From: Kitasatospora viridis
Lineage (GTDB): Bacteria; Actinomycetota; Actinomycetes; Streptomycetales; Streptomycetaceae
Assembly (NCBI RefSeq): GCF_007829815.1
Contig: NZ_VIWT01000001.1
Span: 5,853,001 to 5,917,000 of the forward strand
Direction of reading: 5' to 3'
Length of the DNA stretch: 64,000 nt
Shown here: positions 32,461-41,830 of the stretch, piece by piece
How positions within the stretch are numbered: position 1 is the first letter of the stretch
How the letters are laid out: each line of letters opens with the position of its first letter
Translations under genes and position numbers: made by a program
The notes under the pieces: generated by a model
Databases searched by the model: none
What the model saw: only the letters and a program-made list of their open reading frames with translations
Told to the model about the DNA's origin: nothing

Positions 32461-33699
32461 TCACCAGGTGACCGGGAGCTCGTGGACGCCGTAGACCAGG
32501 GCCTCGTCCTTGAAGCGGAGCTCGGACAGCGGGACGGCCAGCTTGAGTCCGGGGATGCGGCGGAACAGGGTGCCGTAGACGATCTCCAGCTCGATCCGGG
32601 CCAGGTTCTGGCCGATGCACTGGTGGATGCCGTAGCCGAAGGCGAGGTGGCTGCGGGCCTCCGCGCGGCGGATGTCCAGGGTGTCGGGGTCGGGGAAGAC
32701 GCTCTCGTCGTGGTTGGCGGAGTTGTTCAGCGGCAGGATGCCCTCGCCCGCCTTGATGACGACCCCGTCGACCTCGATGTCCTCCAGTGCGACCCGGGCG
32801 GTGCCGGAGTCGGAGATGCTGAAGAACCGCAGCAGCTCCTCCACCGCGCCGGGCAGCAGCTCCGGGTCGGCCTGGACGGCGGCCAGCTGCTCCGGGTGCT
32901 CCAGCAGGCCGAGCACGCCGAGCGAGATCATGTTGGCGGTGGTCTCGTGCCCGCCGACCAGCATCAGCCGGGCCATGGTGACGATGTCGGTGTGGTCGGC
33001 GATCGGGTCCTCGCGGTTCTTCTCGATGAACCGGCTGATCAGGTCGTCGCCGGGCGCCGCCTGCTTGGCGGTGACCAGCTTGTCCAGGTAACTGTCCAGG
33101 GCCATGACCGCGGCGCCGTACTCCTGCGGGCTGATGTCGTGGTTCATCATCAGCGCCGACCACTCCTCGAACTGCGGGTGGTCCTCGTACGGGACGCCGA
33201 GCAGCTCGCAGATCACCAGCGAGGGGACGGCGAGCGCCAGCGCGGCCACCAGGTCGACCGGGCCGCCCTGGGCCAGCATCGCGTCGATCCGGGCGTCCAC
33301 GATCTGCTGGACCCGGGGGCGCAGCGCGCGCATCCGCCGGGCGGTGAACTCGGGGATCAGGTAACGGCGCTGGGCGGTGTGCTCCGGCGGGTCCATGGAG
33401 AGCAGCATCAGGCGGACCTCGCGCAGCATCTCCTCGGGGATCGGGAACTGGTGCGGGTAGCCGGGCAGTTTGAGGTTGGAGCTCACCCGGGAGTCGCCGA
33501 GCACCGCCTTGACGTGCTCGTGCGTGGTGACCAGCCAGGCGGGCCGGCCGGTGACCTTGAGCACCGCCTGGGAGACCGGCTCGTGCTCGCGCAGCTCGGC
33601 GTACCGCTGCGGCGGACTGAACGGGCAGGTGCGCCGCATCGGGAAGTCGGGCAGGGCCGGGGAGCTCGGCACTTCGGCGGCCGGGTGGTGCTGGGTCAT
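32461..33699 (-). CDS. Cytochrome P450 (copy A)
   Basis: A 412-residue bacterial class I P450. The I-helix oxygen-activation motif is LMLVGGHETTANM, the K-helix ExxR is in EELLRFF, and the haem loop FGYGIHQCIGQNLAR carries the axial Cys. GAGAGGG precedes the ATG at 33699. It is a tandem paralogue of the gene at 33747; the C-terminal third is almost identical, with a 136-bp block of perfect DNA identity (32541-32676 to 33827-33962). With the ferredoxin it forms a minus-strand operon divergent from the macrolactam starter genes. A hydroxylation or epoxidation of the macrolactam is the natural guess; the site cannot be predicted. Confidence 0.9.
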   Translation of the reverse strand: MTQHHPAAEVPSSPALPDFPMRRTCPFSPPQRYAELREHEPVSQAVLKVTGRPAWLVTTHEHVKAVLGDSRVSSNLKLPGYPHQFPIPEEMLREVRLMLLSMDPPEHTAQRRYLIPEFTARRMRALRPRVQQIVDARIDAMLAQGGPVDLVAALALAVPSLVICELLGVPYEDHPQFEEWSALMMNHDISPQEYGAAVMALDSYLDKLVTAKQAAPGDDLISRFIEKNREDPIADHTDIVTMARLMLVGGHETTANMISLGVLGLLEHPEQLAAVQADPELLPGAVEELLRFFSISDSGTARVALEDIEVDGVVIKAGEGILPLNNSANHDESVFPDPDTLDIRRAEARSHLAFGYGIHQCIGQNLARIELEIVYGTLFRRIPGLKLAVPLSELRFKDEALVYGVHELPVTW

Positions 33700-33746
33700 G
33701 GTGCCCTCTCGGGTTCGGGTGCGACGGTCGGAGCGGTGCGCCCGGG

Positions 33747-34979
33747 TCACCAGGTGACGGGCAGTTCGTACATGCCGTAGACGATCGCGTCGTCCTTGAA
33801 GCGGAGTTCGGACATCGGCACGGCCGGCTTGAGTCCGGGGATGCGGCGGAACAGGGTGCCGTAGACGATCTCCAGCTCGATCCGGGCCAGGTTCTGGCCG
33901 ATGCACTGGTGGATGCCGTAGCCGAAGGCGAGGTGGCTGCGGGCCTCCGCGCGGCGGATGTCGAGGGTGTCGGGGTCGGGGAAGACGCTGCTGTCGTGGT
34001 TGGCGGAGTTGTTCAGCGGCAGGATGCCCTCGCCCGCCTTGATGACGACCCCGTCGACCTCGATGTCCTCCAGCGCGACCCGGGCGGTGCCGGCGTCGGA
34101 GATGCTGAAGAAGCGCAGCAACTCCTCGACCGCCTTGGGCAGCAGCTCGGGATCGGCCTGGACGGCGGCCAGCTGCTCCGGGTACTCCAGCAGGGCCAGG
34201 GTGCCCAGCGCGATCATGTTGGCGGTGGTCTCGTGGCCGGTGACCAGCATCAGCCGGGCCATGCTGACGATGTCGGAGTGCTCGACGGTGGGCTCCGCGC
34301 GGTTGGCCGCGATCAGCCGGCTGATCATGTCGTCGCCCGGTTCGGTCTCCTTGGCGGTGACCAACTGGTCGACGTACTGGTCGAGTTCGTAGTGCGCCAG
34401 GCCGCGCTCGGCGTCGCTGATGTCCTGGTTCATGATCTGGCCGGCCCAGTGCTCGAAGCGCGGGTGGTCCGCGTAGGGGACGCCGAGCAGCTCGCAGATC
34501 ACCAGCGAGGGCACCGGCAGCGCGAGCGCGGCCACCAGGTCGACCGGGCCGCCCTCGGCCAGCATCGCGTCGATCCGGGCGTCCACGATCTGCTGGATCC
34601 GGGGGCGCAGCGCGCGCATCCGGCGCAGGCTGAACTCGGGTGCCAGCAGGCGGCGCTGGACGGTGTGCTCGGGCTGGTCCATGGAGAGGAAGGTGAGCGG
34701 GACGGTCTGCAGCAGCTCCTCGGGCACCGGCACCTGCAGCGGGTAGCCGGGCAGCTTGAGGTTGGCGCTCACCCGGGAGTCGCCGAGCACCTGCTTCATG
34801 CCCTCGTAGGTGCTGACCAGCCAGGTGGGCTTGCCGTTGACCTTGAGCACCGCCCGGGAGACCGGCTCGTCCGCGCGGAGCTCGGCGTACCGGGCCGGCG
34901 GGCTGAACGGGCAGGCGCGCGGCATCGGGAAGGCCGGCGGCTCGGTGGCCGGACGGTCCTGGTCGGCAGTCTGGGTCAT
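33747..34979 (-). CDS. Cytochrome P450 (copy B)
   Basis: A 410-residue P450, first gene of the P450-ferredoxin operon, starting MTQTADQDRP at 34979. Motifs are LMLVTGHETTANM, EELLRFFS and FGYGIHQCIGQNLAR. The N-terminal two-thirds differs clearly from copy A (substrate-recognition regions such as the stretch after LSMD), while the C-terminal part is nearly the same. The two may oxidise different sites of one scaffold. A direct-repeat region (35017-35048) lies in its upstream leader. Confidence 0.9.
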   Translation of the reverse strand: MTQTADQDRPATEPPAFPMPRACPFSPPARYAELRADEPVSRAVLKVNGKPTWLVSTYEGMKQVLGDSRVSANLKLPGYPLQVPVPEELLQTVPLTFLSMDQPEHTVQRRLLAPEFSLRRMRALRPRIQQIVDARIDAMLAEGGPVDLVAALALPVPSLVICELLGVPYADHPRFEHWAGQIMNQDISDAERGLAHYELDQYVDQLVTAKETEPGDDMISRLIAANRAEPTVEHSDIVSMARLMLVTGHETTANMIALGTLALLEYPEQLAAVQADPELLPKAVEELLRFFSISDAGTARVALEDIEVDGVVIKAGEGILPLNNSANHDSSVFPDPDTLDIRRAEARSHLAFGYGIHQCIGQNLARIELEIVYGTLFRRIPGLKPAVPMSELRFKDDAIVYGMYELPVTW

Positions 34980-35016
34980 GGTGCCCTCTCGAACTCTCGG
35001 ACTCTCGGACTCGCTC

Positions 35017-35048
35017 GAACGCACTCGTACGCGAACGCATTCGTACGC
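35017..35048. repeat. Tandem 16-bp direct repeat in P450 leader
   Basis: GAACGCACTCGTACGC followed directly by GAACGCATTCGTACGC (one mismatch), with a degenerate third unit (to about 35060) and ACTCTCGG repeats just before. It lies 38-69 bases upstream of the P450 B start; possible operator or the product of slippage. Confidence 0.55.
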
Positions 35049-35108
35049 GCTCGGATACGCCGCTGATCGCACGTTAGGCGGCTCGATCACCGCACCACAC
35101 CCCCTGTC

Positions 35109-35175
35109 GACCCCTACCGCGCGGCCCGGCTCCGGGCGGTCCGCACCCCTGGTCGGCTAGGGGCCGCTAGGGGTC
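35109..35175. promoter_or_regulatory. Candidate regulator sites in the divergent P450/starter promoter
   Basis: GACCCCTA (35109-35116), ACCCCT (35145-35150), GCTAGGGG (35156-35163) and GCTAGGGG (35166-35173), the last continuing as TAGGGGTC. Together they form direct and inverted copies of one motif. This is the only large gap between the two halves of the cluster, so a cluster regulator probably binds here; the regulator itself is not in the window. Confidence 0.5.
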
Positions 35176-35261
35176 CAGCCGGGGCGGCGCGGCGGGCTAG
35201 CGTCGGGGCCGGACCACGATCCCGTGCACCCCGAACACGCCCGTCTACCGAGGTGGTTACC

Positions 35262-36185
35262 GTGCCCCTGGAGCCCAGCAGCAAGGGAACCGTCCCGTTC
35301 GGGGAGTACCGGACCTGGTACCGGGTCACCGGCGACCTGCGGGCGGACAAGCCGGCCGTGGTGGTGCTGCACGGCGGCCCCGGCAGCACCCACGACTACC
35401 TGCTGCAGCTCACCGAACTCGCCGAGCACGGCTGGCCGGTGGTGCACTACGACCAGATCGGCAACGGCGGCTCGACCCACCTGCCCGACAAGGGTGCCGA
35501 GTTCTGGAAGGTCGACCTCTTCGCCGCCGAACTGGCGAACCTGGTCGACCGGTTGGGCATCGCCGACAACTACGTGCTGTTCGGCCAGTCCTGGGGCGGC
35601 CCGCTCGCCGCCAAGCACGCGATGGGCCGGCCGGCCGGGCTGCGCGGCCTGGTGGTGGCCAACTCGCCCGCCTCCTACCCGCTGTGGCTCAGCGAGATGG
35701 CCGTGCTGCGCGCGCAGCTGCCGCCGGACGTGCAGCAGACCCTGCTGCGGCACGAGGCGGCCGAGACCTTCGACTCGCCCGAGTACCTGGCCGCCATGCG
35801 GGTCTTCTACGACCGCCACGTGTGCCGGATCCTGCCCTGGCCACGGGACTTCCTCTCCTCCTTCATGGAGATCTACAACGACCCGACCGTGTACTACACG
35901 ATGAACGGGCCCAACGAGTTCCACGTGATCGGCACCCTCAAGGACTGGTCGATCATCGACGAGCTCGACGCGATCCGGACGCCGACGCTGCTGATCAGCG
36001 GCCGGTACGACGAGGCCACCCCGGTGACCATGCAGCCCTGGTTCGACCGGATCCCCAACGTGCGCTGGGAGGTCTTCGAGAACTCCAGCCACTGCCCGCA
36101 CCTGGAGGAGTCGGAGCGCTTCACCGAGGTGATGCTCGGCTTCCTCGGGGAGCTGGCGCAGCCGCGGGCGGGGGAGGACCGGTGA
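35262..36185 (+). CDS. vinJ: Amidase removing the protective aminoacyl group (VinJ-like)
   Basis: A 307-residue alpha/beta-hydrolase of the proline iminopeptidase family. Oxyanion-hole motif HGGPGSTHDY, nucleophile elbow GQSWGG (Ser), Asp in GRYDEATP and His in SSHCPHLEE complete the triad. In vicenistatin biosynthesis VinJ removes the terminal alanyl cap from the finished polyketide chain so that the free amine can close the macrolactam. The GTG at 35262 was chosen because AGG at 35251-35253 is eight bases upstream; a GTG at 35253 is also in frame. It is the first gene of a run in which neighbours overlap, and its stop overlaps the next GTG. Confidence 0.85.
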   Translation: MPLEPSSKGTVPFGEYRTWYRVTGDLRADKPAVVVLHGGPGSTHDYLLQLTELAEHGWPVVHYDQIGNGGSTHLPDKGAEFWKVDLFAAELANLVDRLGIADNYVLFGQSWGGPLAAKHAMGRPAGLRGLVVANSPASYPLWLSEMAVLRAQLPPDVQQTLLRHEAAETFDSPEYLAAMRVFYDRHVCRILPWPRDFLSSFMEIYNDPTVYYTMNGPNEFHVIGTLKDWSIIDELDAIRTPTLLISGRYDEATPVTMQPWFDRIPNVRWEVFENSSHCPHLEESERFTEVMLGFLGELAQPRAGEDR

Positions 36186-37120
36186 CGGCGCCGCGCACGG
36201 CGATGGTCTTCCCCGGCATGGGCCCGGCCGCCTTCGACGACGTCGGCCGGTTCATGGTGGCCAACCGCCAGGCCAGGGAACTGGTCTCGGTCGCCGACGA
36301 GGTGCTCGGCTACTCCCTGGTGGACGCCTTCCGCGAGGCCGAGGGCGACTACTCCGAGGCCGCCCAGGTGGCCTTCCTGGTCAACTGCCTGGCCAGCGCC
36401 CAGTGGGCGCACGAAACCCTCGGCGTCGAGGCCGAGGCCGTGCTCGGCCCCAGCTTCGGCGAGAAGGCCGCCGTCGCCTTCGCCCAGGCGCTCCCGCTGC
36501 CCGAGGCCGTCCGGATGACCGCCGAACTCGCCCGCTGCATGGACGAGTACTTCAACCGCGAGCACACCGACATCGTGGTGCTCTCCTTCGTCCGCACCCC
36601 CGAGGAGAAGCTGGCCGAGCTGCTCGCCGAACTGGACGCGCAGGGCGAGTGGCACGACATCTCCTGCTACGTCGACGAGGGCTTCTACATGCTCTCGCTG
36701 CGCGAAGCCCGGGTGGAGTGGCTGTCCCAACGGCTGCGCGCCATCGGCGGGATGCCGCTCTACACCATGCGGCCGCCGCTGCACTCGGGCGCCTTCGCCG
36801 GGCTGCGCGACAAGGCCGAGCGCGAGGTGATCGACACCCTGCACTTCAGCGACCCGAAGCTGCCGGTGGTGGCCGACCAGGACGGCGCGCTGCTCACCAC
36901 CGCCGAGCAGGTGCGCACCATGCTGCTGGACAGCATCGTGCGTCCGCTGCGCTGGCCGGAGGCGGTGGCCGGGCTCAAGCGGTTCGGCATCGAGCGGGTC
37001 TGCGTCGCCGGCCCGGACAGCCTGTTCGGCCGGGTGCCGTGCACCACCGGGAACTTCGAGGTGCTGCCGGCCAATCCCCGGCTGGCGATGATCCCCCGGC
37101 GCCGGGCCGCCGTCGGCTGA
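36182..37120 (+). CDS. vinK: Discrete acyltransferase moving the dipeptidyl starter (VinK-like)
   Basis: A 312-residue stand-alone acyltransferase of the malonyl-CoA:ACP transacylase fold. The nucleophile elbow is GPSFGEKAA, with the Ser at about residue 100, and FPGMGP opens the fold. The region that normally holds the His and the Arg for malonate binding instead reads PPLHSGAF, as expected for a non-malonyl enzyme. By analogy with VinK it transfers the aminoacyl-3-aminoisobutyryl unit from the discrete carrier protein to the loading ACP of PKS1. The GTG overlaps the upstream stop (GTGA). Confidence 0.87.
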   Translation: MTAPRTAMVFPGMGPAAFDDVGRFMVANRQARELVSVADEVLGYSLVDAFREAEGDYSEAAQVAFLVNCLASAQWAHETLGVEAEAVLGPSFGEKAAVAFAQALPLPEAVRMTAELARCMDEYFNREHTDIVVLSFVRTPEEKLAELLAELDAQGEWHDISCYVDEGFYMLSLREARVEWLSQRLRAIGGMPLYTMRPPLHSGAFAGLRDKAEREVIDTLHFSDPKLPVVADQDGALLTTAEQVRTMLLDSIVRPLRWPEAVAGLKRFGIERVCVAGPDSLFGRVPCTTGNFEVLPANPRLAMIPRRRAAVG

Positions 37121-37176
37121 GCAGGGCCGCCCCGACACACATCTGACGCACCATCAACGACCATGAGGGAGTCACC

Positions 37177-37428
37177 ATGTGGGACGAGAAGTTCGAAGAG
37201 ACGCTGCGCCGCTTCCTGCCCTTCCTCGCCCCGGGCGAGCAGTTGGCGGACGACGCCCCGCTGCGTGACCTGGGCCTGGACTCGCTCGGCACCGTCGAGC
37301 TGCTGGGCACCCTGGAGAACGCCTACGACATCCGCTTCCTGGACGACGCGCTGACCCGGGAGACCTTCGAGACCCCCGCCGTGCTCTGGAAGACCGTGGC
37401 GGGCCTGCTGCCCGGCACCGTGGCCTGA
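37177..37428 (+). CDS. vinL: Stand-alone acyl carrier protein for starter assembly (VinL-like)
   Basis: An 83-residue carrier protein. The phosphopantetheine Ser is in LGLDSLGTVEL, about residue 37. It is acidic and helical throughout. It is placed between the acyltransferase and the two adenylating enzymes, which is the arrangement of discrete starter-building systems. It carries 3-methylaspartate, then 3-aminoisobutyrate, then the capped dipeptide. Confidence 0.9.
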   Translation: MWDEKFEETLRRFLPFLAPGEQLADDAPLRDLGLDSLGTVELLGTLENAYDIRFLDDALTRETFETPAVLWKTVAGLLPGTVA

Positions 37429-37472
37429 CGGGACGGAGAGGGACGGGAGAAGGACAGGAGAAGGCCGCCACG

Positions 37473-39035
37473 ATGGACGACACCGTGGACCTCGCCGCGG
37501 TCCTCGCTGCGGACCCCGCCGTGGACCTCGCGCTGTCCGGGCGCTTCCTGCGCGGACTCGCCAGGTCGGCGGACCGGCCCGCGCTGCTCGCGGGCGGGAC
37601 CAGCCTGACCTACCGTGAGCTGCACGAGCGCGCGCTGCTGCTGGCCGGCTCGCTGCTGGCCCACCTGCCGTCGCGGCCGGGGGCGATCGGCGTGCTGGCG
37701 GGCAAGGGCCCCTCGGCGTACGCGTCGATCCTGGCCGGCCTGTACACCGGGATCACCGTGGTCCCGCTGCAGCCGGCCTTCCCCGCCGCCCGCACCCGGC
37801 AGATGATCGGCGCGAGCGGGGTCGGCGCGCTGATCGCCGACGACGACTCGCTGCCGGCGCTGGTCGCGCTGCGGGAGGAGGGCGTCGACCTGCCGGTGCT
37901 CTTCGCGCCGGGCGGTCAGCCGCAGCCGGCCATCCCGCCGGCGGCCGGCAGCGCGCTGTCGGCGCCGGTGCCGGTGCGCGCCGAGGACACCGCGTACGTC
38001 CTGTTCACCTCGGGCTCGACCGGCCGGCCCAAGGGCGTGCCGGTCACCCACGCCAACACCCGCCACTACTTCGGACTCCTCGACGAGCGGTACGACTTCG
38101 GCCCCGAGGACGTCTTCTCGCAGACCTTCGACCTGAACTTCGACTGCGCGGTGTTCGACCTGTTCTGCGCCTGGGGAGCCGGCGGCACGCTGGTCGTCCC
38201 GCCGCCGCAGGCCTACCGGGACCTGCCGCGGTTCGCCGCCGAACACGGCCTGACCGTCTGGTTCTCCACCCCCAGTGCGATCGCGCTGGTGCGGCGGATG
38301 GGGGGCCTCGGGCCGGGCGGGCTGCCCTCGCTGCGCTGGAGCTTCTTCGCCGGGGAGGCGCTGAGCTGCCAGGACGCCGGCGACTGGCTGGCGGCGGCAC
38401 CCGGTTCGACGCTGGAGAACCTGTACGGGCCGACCGAGCTGACCATCACCGTCGCCGCCCACCGCTGGGCGGGCGAGGACGCGCTCAACGCGATGGTGCC
38501 GATCGGCGCGGTGCACGCCGGGCACCAGGTGCTGCTGCTCGATCCCAGCGGAGCGGAGAGCGAGCTGGAGGGCGAACTCTGCATCGCCGGACCGCAGCTG
38601 ACGGCCGGTTACCTCGACTCCGGCGACGACGCGGGGCGGTTCTTCGAGCGGCTCGGGCGGCGTTTCTACCGCACCGGCGACCGGGTGCGGCGGGCGGACG
38701 GCGGCGAACTGCTCTACCTGGGCCGGGACGACGCCCAGGTGCAGGTGCTCGGGGTGCGGGTGGAACTGGCCGAGGTGGACGCCGCGGTGCGCGGCTGCCC
38801 CGGCGTGCAGGACGCCGTCACCGTGGCGGTGGCCGCGGGCGGCTCGGTGGAACTGGTGGTCTTCCACACCGGCGAGGCCGTGCCGCCGGTCCGGCTCGCC
38901 CGCGAACTGCGCCGGGTGCTGCCGGCGGCGGTCGTCCCCAAACGCTACCGGCACCTGGCCGAGTTCCCGCTGAACCCCAACCGCAAGATCGACCGCAAGC
39001 AGCTCGCACTCCAGGCCGCGACCACAGCCGAGTGA
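37473..39035 (+). CDS. vinM: Adenylation enzyme adding the protective amino acid (VinM-like)
   Basis: A 520-residue ANL-superfamily ligase. Core motifs: FTSGSTGRPKGVPVTH (A3), GPTELTITV (A5), YRTGDRVR (A7) and the terminal NPNRKIDRKQL Lys (A10). In vicenistatin VinM activates L-alanine and joins it to the amino group of the VinL-bound 3-aminoisobutyrate, hiding the amine during chain extension. Identity of the cap here is inferred. It precedes the second ligase by 30 bases. Full length, no fused carrier domain. Confidence 0.82.
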   Translation: MDDTVDLAAVLAADPAVDLALSGRFLRGLARSADRPALLAGGTSLTYRELHERALLLAGSLLAHLPSRPGAIGVLAGKGPSAYASILAGLYTGITVVPLQPAFPAARTRQMIGASGVGALIADDDSLPALVALREEGVDLPVLFAPGGQPQPAIPPAAGSALSAPVPVRAEDTAYVLFTSGSTGRPKGVPVTHANTRHYFGLLDERYDFGPEDVFSQTFDLNFDCAVFDLFCAWGAGGTLVVPPPQAYRDLPRFAAEHGLTVWFSTPSAIALVRRMGGLGPGGLPSLRWSFFAGEALSCQDAGDWLAAAPGSTLENLYGPTELTITVAAHRWAGEDALNAMVPIGAVHAGHQVLLLDPSGAESELEGELCIAGPQLTAGYLDSGDDAGRFFERLGRRFYRTGDRVRRADGGELLYLGRDDAQVQVLGVRVELAEVDAAVRGCPGVQDAVTVAVAAGGSVELVVFHTGEAVPPVRLARELRRVLPAAVVPKRYRHLAEFPLNPNRKIDRKQLALQAATTAE

Positions 39036-39065
39036 GGCCCACGATGGAGAGGACGGACACACGCC

Positions 39066-40595
39066 GTGAGTCGTAACGCGATCCCGCAGGCCGAGCCCGC
39101 CGTGCTGGTGCACGGGGTGCTCGACGAGGCGACGGCGGAGGCCGCGCCCGACGCCGTCGCGGTCGGCGACCGGGACGGGCGATGGACCTACCGGGAGCTC
39201 AGCGAGCACAGCCACGCGGTGGACGCCTGGCTGGCCGCCCGCGACGTCCGCCCCGGTGACCGGGTGCTGGTCCAACTGCCCAGCGACCGGGCGCTGGTGG
39301 CGCTGTTCTACGGCACGGCCCGGCGCGGCGCGGTGCTGGTGCCGCTGAACCCGGGCATGAAGGAGTACCACCTGCGCTCGGTGCTCGCCAACGCCGAACC
39401 CCGGCTGGTGATCGTCGACGACGCCGCGGTGGCACGGGTCGCCGGGCTCTCGCCGGCCGAGGTGCTGGGCATCGGGCAGGTCTGGCCCGAAGTGACGGCC
39501 CTGCACGGCGCGGGCGCGCGCGGCCCGGCCCAGCGGGTCGACGCCGACGAGGTCGCCGTCCTGGTCTACACCTCCGGCAGCACCGCCGCGCCCAAGGGCG
39601 TGATCTGCCCGCACCGCCAGATGGTCTTCGCCTCCCGGGCGATCAACCGGGAACTCGGCTACCGCCCCGACGACGTGGTGTTCTGCCGGTTCCCGATCTC
39701 CTGGGACTACGGGCTCTACAAGATCCTGCTCGCCGCGCTCGGCCGCTGCGAACTCGTGCTCGCCGACACCGAATCGGACCTGGTGCTGCTCAAGCGGATC
39801 CGGGAGAGCGGCGCCACCGTGGTGCCGATCGTGCCCTCGCTGGCGGCGATGATCTGCTCCCTCGCCGAGCGCGACCCGGGCGGCGACTCGAAGGTGCGGA
39901 TGTTCACCAACACCGGTGCCGCACTGCCGAAGACCACCGTGGACGCGCTGCGCACGGCCTTCCCCGGCGCCGAGGTGATCCGCCAGTTCGGCCAGACCGA
40001 GTGCAAGCGCATCTCGGTGCTGCCGCCCGAGTTCGAGGACCGCAAGCCCACCTCGGTGGGCCGCCCGCTGCCGGGCACCCGGGTGCTGATCCTCGACGAG
40101 GAGGGCAACGAGCTGCCCACCGGCGCGGCCGGCGAGATCGTGGTGGAGGGCCCGCACGTGATGCCCGGCTACTGGCGGGAGCCCGAACTCACCGCCAAGG
40201 CCTTCCGGACCGACCCGGTCAGCGGGCAACGGCGCCTGCACACCGGAGACTTCGGCAGCGTGGACGAGGACGGGTTCCTCTACTACCAGGGCCGCCGGGA
40301 CGACATGTTCAAGCGCAAGGGCGTGCGGATGAGCACGATCGAGATCGAGGCGGCCGCGATGGACATCCCCGGCGTCCAGGCCGCCGCCGTGCTGCCACCG
40401 ACCGGGGAGCGCGACCTCGCGCTCTGCGTGGTCGGCGAGTTGGCGCCGCACACCGTGCTGCGCGAGCTGTCGCTGCGCCTGGAGCCGGCCAAGGTGCCGG
40501 GGCACTGCCGGGTGGTCGACGAACTGCCGCTCACCCTGCACGGCAAGCACGACCGCAAGCAACTCGCGCTGCTCTTCGAAGGGACCACCCCGTGA
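39066..40595 (+). CDS. vinN: 3-Methylaspartate:carrier protein ligase (VinN-like)
   Basis: A 509-residue ANL ligase with motifs YTSGSTAAPKGVICPH (A3), FGQTECKRI (A5 variant), LHTGDFG (A7) and the C-terminal Lys in LHGKHDRKQ. In the vicenistatin system VinN activates (2S,3S)-3-methylaspartate at its side-chain carboxylate and loads it on VinL. The pocket segment RFPISWDYGLYKIL fits the VinN-like beta-amino-acid group. Its TGA overlaps the GTG of the decarboxylase gene. Confidence 0.85.
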   Translation: MSRNAIPQAEPAVLVHGVLDEATAEAAPDAVAVGDRDGRWTYRELSEHSHAVDAWLAARDVRPGDRVLVQLPSDRALVALFYGTARRGAVLVPLNPGMKEYHLRSVLANAEPRLVIVDDAAVARVAGLSPAEVLGIGQVWPEVTALHGAGARGPAQRVDADEVAVLVYTSGSTAAPKGVICPHRQMVFASRAINRELGYRPDDVVFCRFPISWDYGLYKILLAALGRCELVLADTESDLVLLKRIRESGATVVPIVPSLAAMICSLAERDPGGDSKVRMFTNTGAALPKTTVDALRTAFPGAEVIRQFGQTECKRISVLPPEFEDRKPTSVGRPLPGTRVLILDEEGNELPTGAAGEIVVEGPHVMPGYWREPELTAKAFRTDPVSGQRRLHTGDFGSVDEDGFLYYQGRRDDMFKRKGVRMSTIEIEAAAMDIPGVQAAAVLPPTGERDLALCVVGELAPHTVLRELSLRLEPAKVPGHCRVVDELPLTLHGKHDRKQLALLFEGTTP

Positions 40596-41830
40596 CCGGC
40601 CACACCGAGCTCGCCAAGCGCTTCGGTACCCCGTCGTACGTCTACGACCTGGAGCGGGTCGCGGCCGCCCGCGGCGACCTGTTCGACGCGCTGCCCGAGC
40701 AGGTCGAGCTCTTCTACGCGGCGAAGGCGAACCCGCACCCCGAGCTGCTGCGCGAGCTGCGGGCCGGCGAGGGCCGGCGGTGCCGGGCGGAGATCAGCTC
40801 CACCGGCGAGCTCGCCGCAGTGCTGAGCGCGGGCTTCGACGGCGGCGAGATCCTCTACACCGGCCCCGGCAAGACCGCGGGGGAGCTGACCGAGGCGCTC
40901 AGCGCCGGGGTGCGGCTCTTCTCGGTCGAGTCGCTGGGCGACCTGCACGGCATCGGCGCGGCCGCCAGCCGGCTCGGGGTGGTCGCCACCTGCCTGCTGC
41001 GGGTCAACAGCGCCAGCGCCAGCGCCACTTCGAGCATCCGGATGACCGGGGTGCCGTCCCAGTTCGGCTTCGACAGCGAGACCCTGCCCGAGCTGCGCGA
41101 GCAGCTCTTCGACGTGCCGGGCACGGAGGTGGCGGGCGCGCACTTCTTCCCGCTCAGCAACGCCAAGGACGAGGCCAGCCTGATCGGGGAGTTCCGGCAC
41201 ACCGTCGAGGTTGCCGCCCGGGTGCAGCAGGAGCTCGGCACGCGCTTCCGGTTCGTCGACATCGGCGGCGGCTTCTCGGTGCCGTACGCCGTCGGCGGCG
41301 AGCGGCCGGTGTACGGCGGGCTGCGCGCGGCGATGGCCGGTGCGCTGGACGAGTGGTTCCCCGGCTGGCGCACCGGCGAGGTGCGGATCGCGGTCGAGTC
41401 CGGGCGCTACCTGGTGGGCGACAGCGGCACGTTGATGGTCGGCGTGGTCAACCTGAAGGAGAGCCGCGGCCGGCGCTTCGTGATCCTGGACGGCGGGATC
41501 AACACCTTCGGCGGCATGTCGGGGCTGGGCCGGATCATGCCGGTCTCGGTCCGCCTGGATGACGAGGGGATCCCGCTGGAGCAGATCGCCAGCCTGGTCG
41601 GCCCGCTCTGCACCCCGGGCGACGTGCTCGGCCGCGACATCGAACTGCCCGCGCTGGCGCCCGGGGACGTGGTGAGCATCCCCAACGCCGGCGCCTACGG
41701 GCCGACCGCCAGCCTGCTGATGTTCCTCGGGCGGCCCGCGCCGACCGAGATCGTGGTGCGCGGCGAGGAGTTGCTCTCGGTCTCCCGGATCGAGCACAGC
41801 CGGGCCTACCAGTTGGGCCGGGAGCTGTGA
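40592..41830 (+). CDS. vinO: PLP-dependent decarboxylase of carrier-bound 3-methylaspartate (VinO-like)
   Basis: A 412-residue fold-III PLP decarboxylase of the diaminopimelate/ornithine decarboxylase group. The Schiff-base Lys is in FYAAKANPHP, the phosphate-binding glycines in FVDIGGGFSVPY, EXGRYLV near the dimer site, and the catalytic NAGAYGPT. It removes the alpha-carboxylate of 3-methylaspartyl-VinL to give 3-aminoisobutyryl-VinL. It starts at the GTGA overlap with the previous gene and ends in a TGATG overlap with the next, so the genes are made together. Confidence 0.88.
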   Translation: MTGHTELAKRFGTPSYVYDLERVAAARGDLFDALPEQVELFYAAKANPHPELLRELRAGEGRRCRAEISSTGELAAVLSAGFDGGEILYTGPGKTAGELTEALSAGVRLFSVESLGDLHGIGAAASRLGVVATCLLRVNSASASATSSIRMTGVPSQFGFDSETLPELREQLFDVPGTEVAGAHFFPLSNAKDEASLIGEFRHTVEVAARVQQELGTRFRFVDIGGGFSVPYAVGGERPVYGGLRAAMAGALDEWFPGWRTGEVRIAVESGRYLVGDSGTLMVGVVNLKESRGRRFVILDGGINTFGGMSGLGRIMPVSVRLDDEGIPLEQIASLVGPLCTPGDVLGRDIELPALAPGDVVSIPNAGAYGPTASLLMFLGRPAPTEIVVRGEELLSVSRIEHSRAYQLGREL

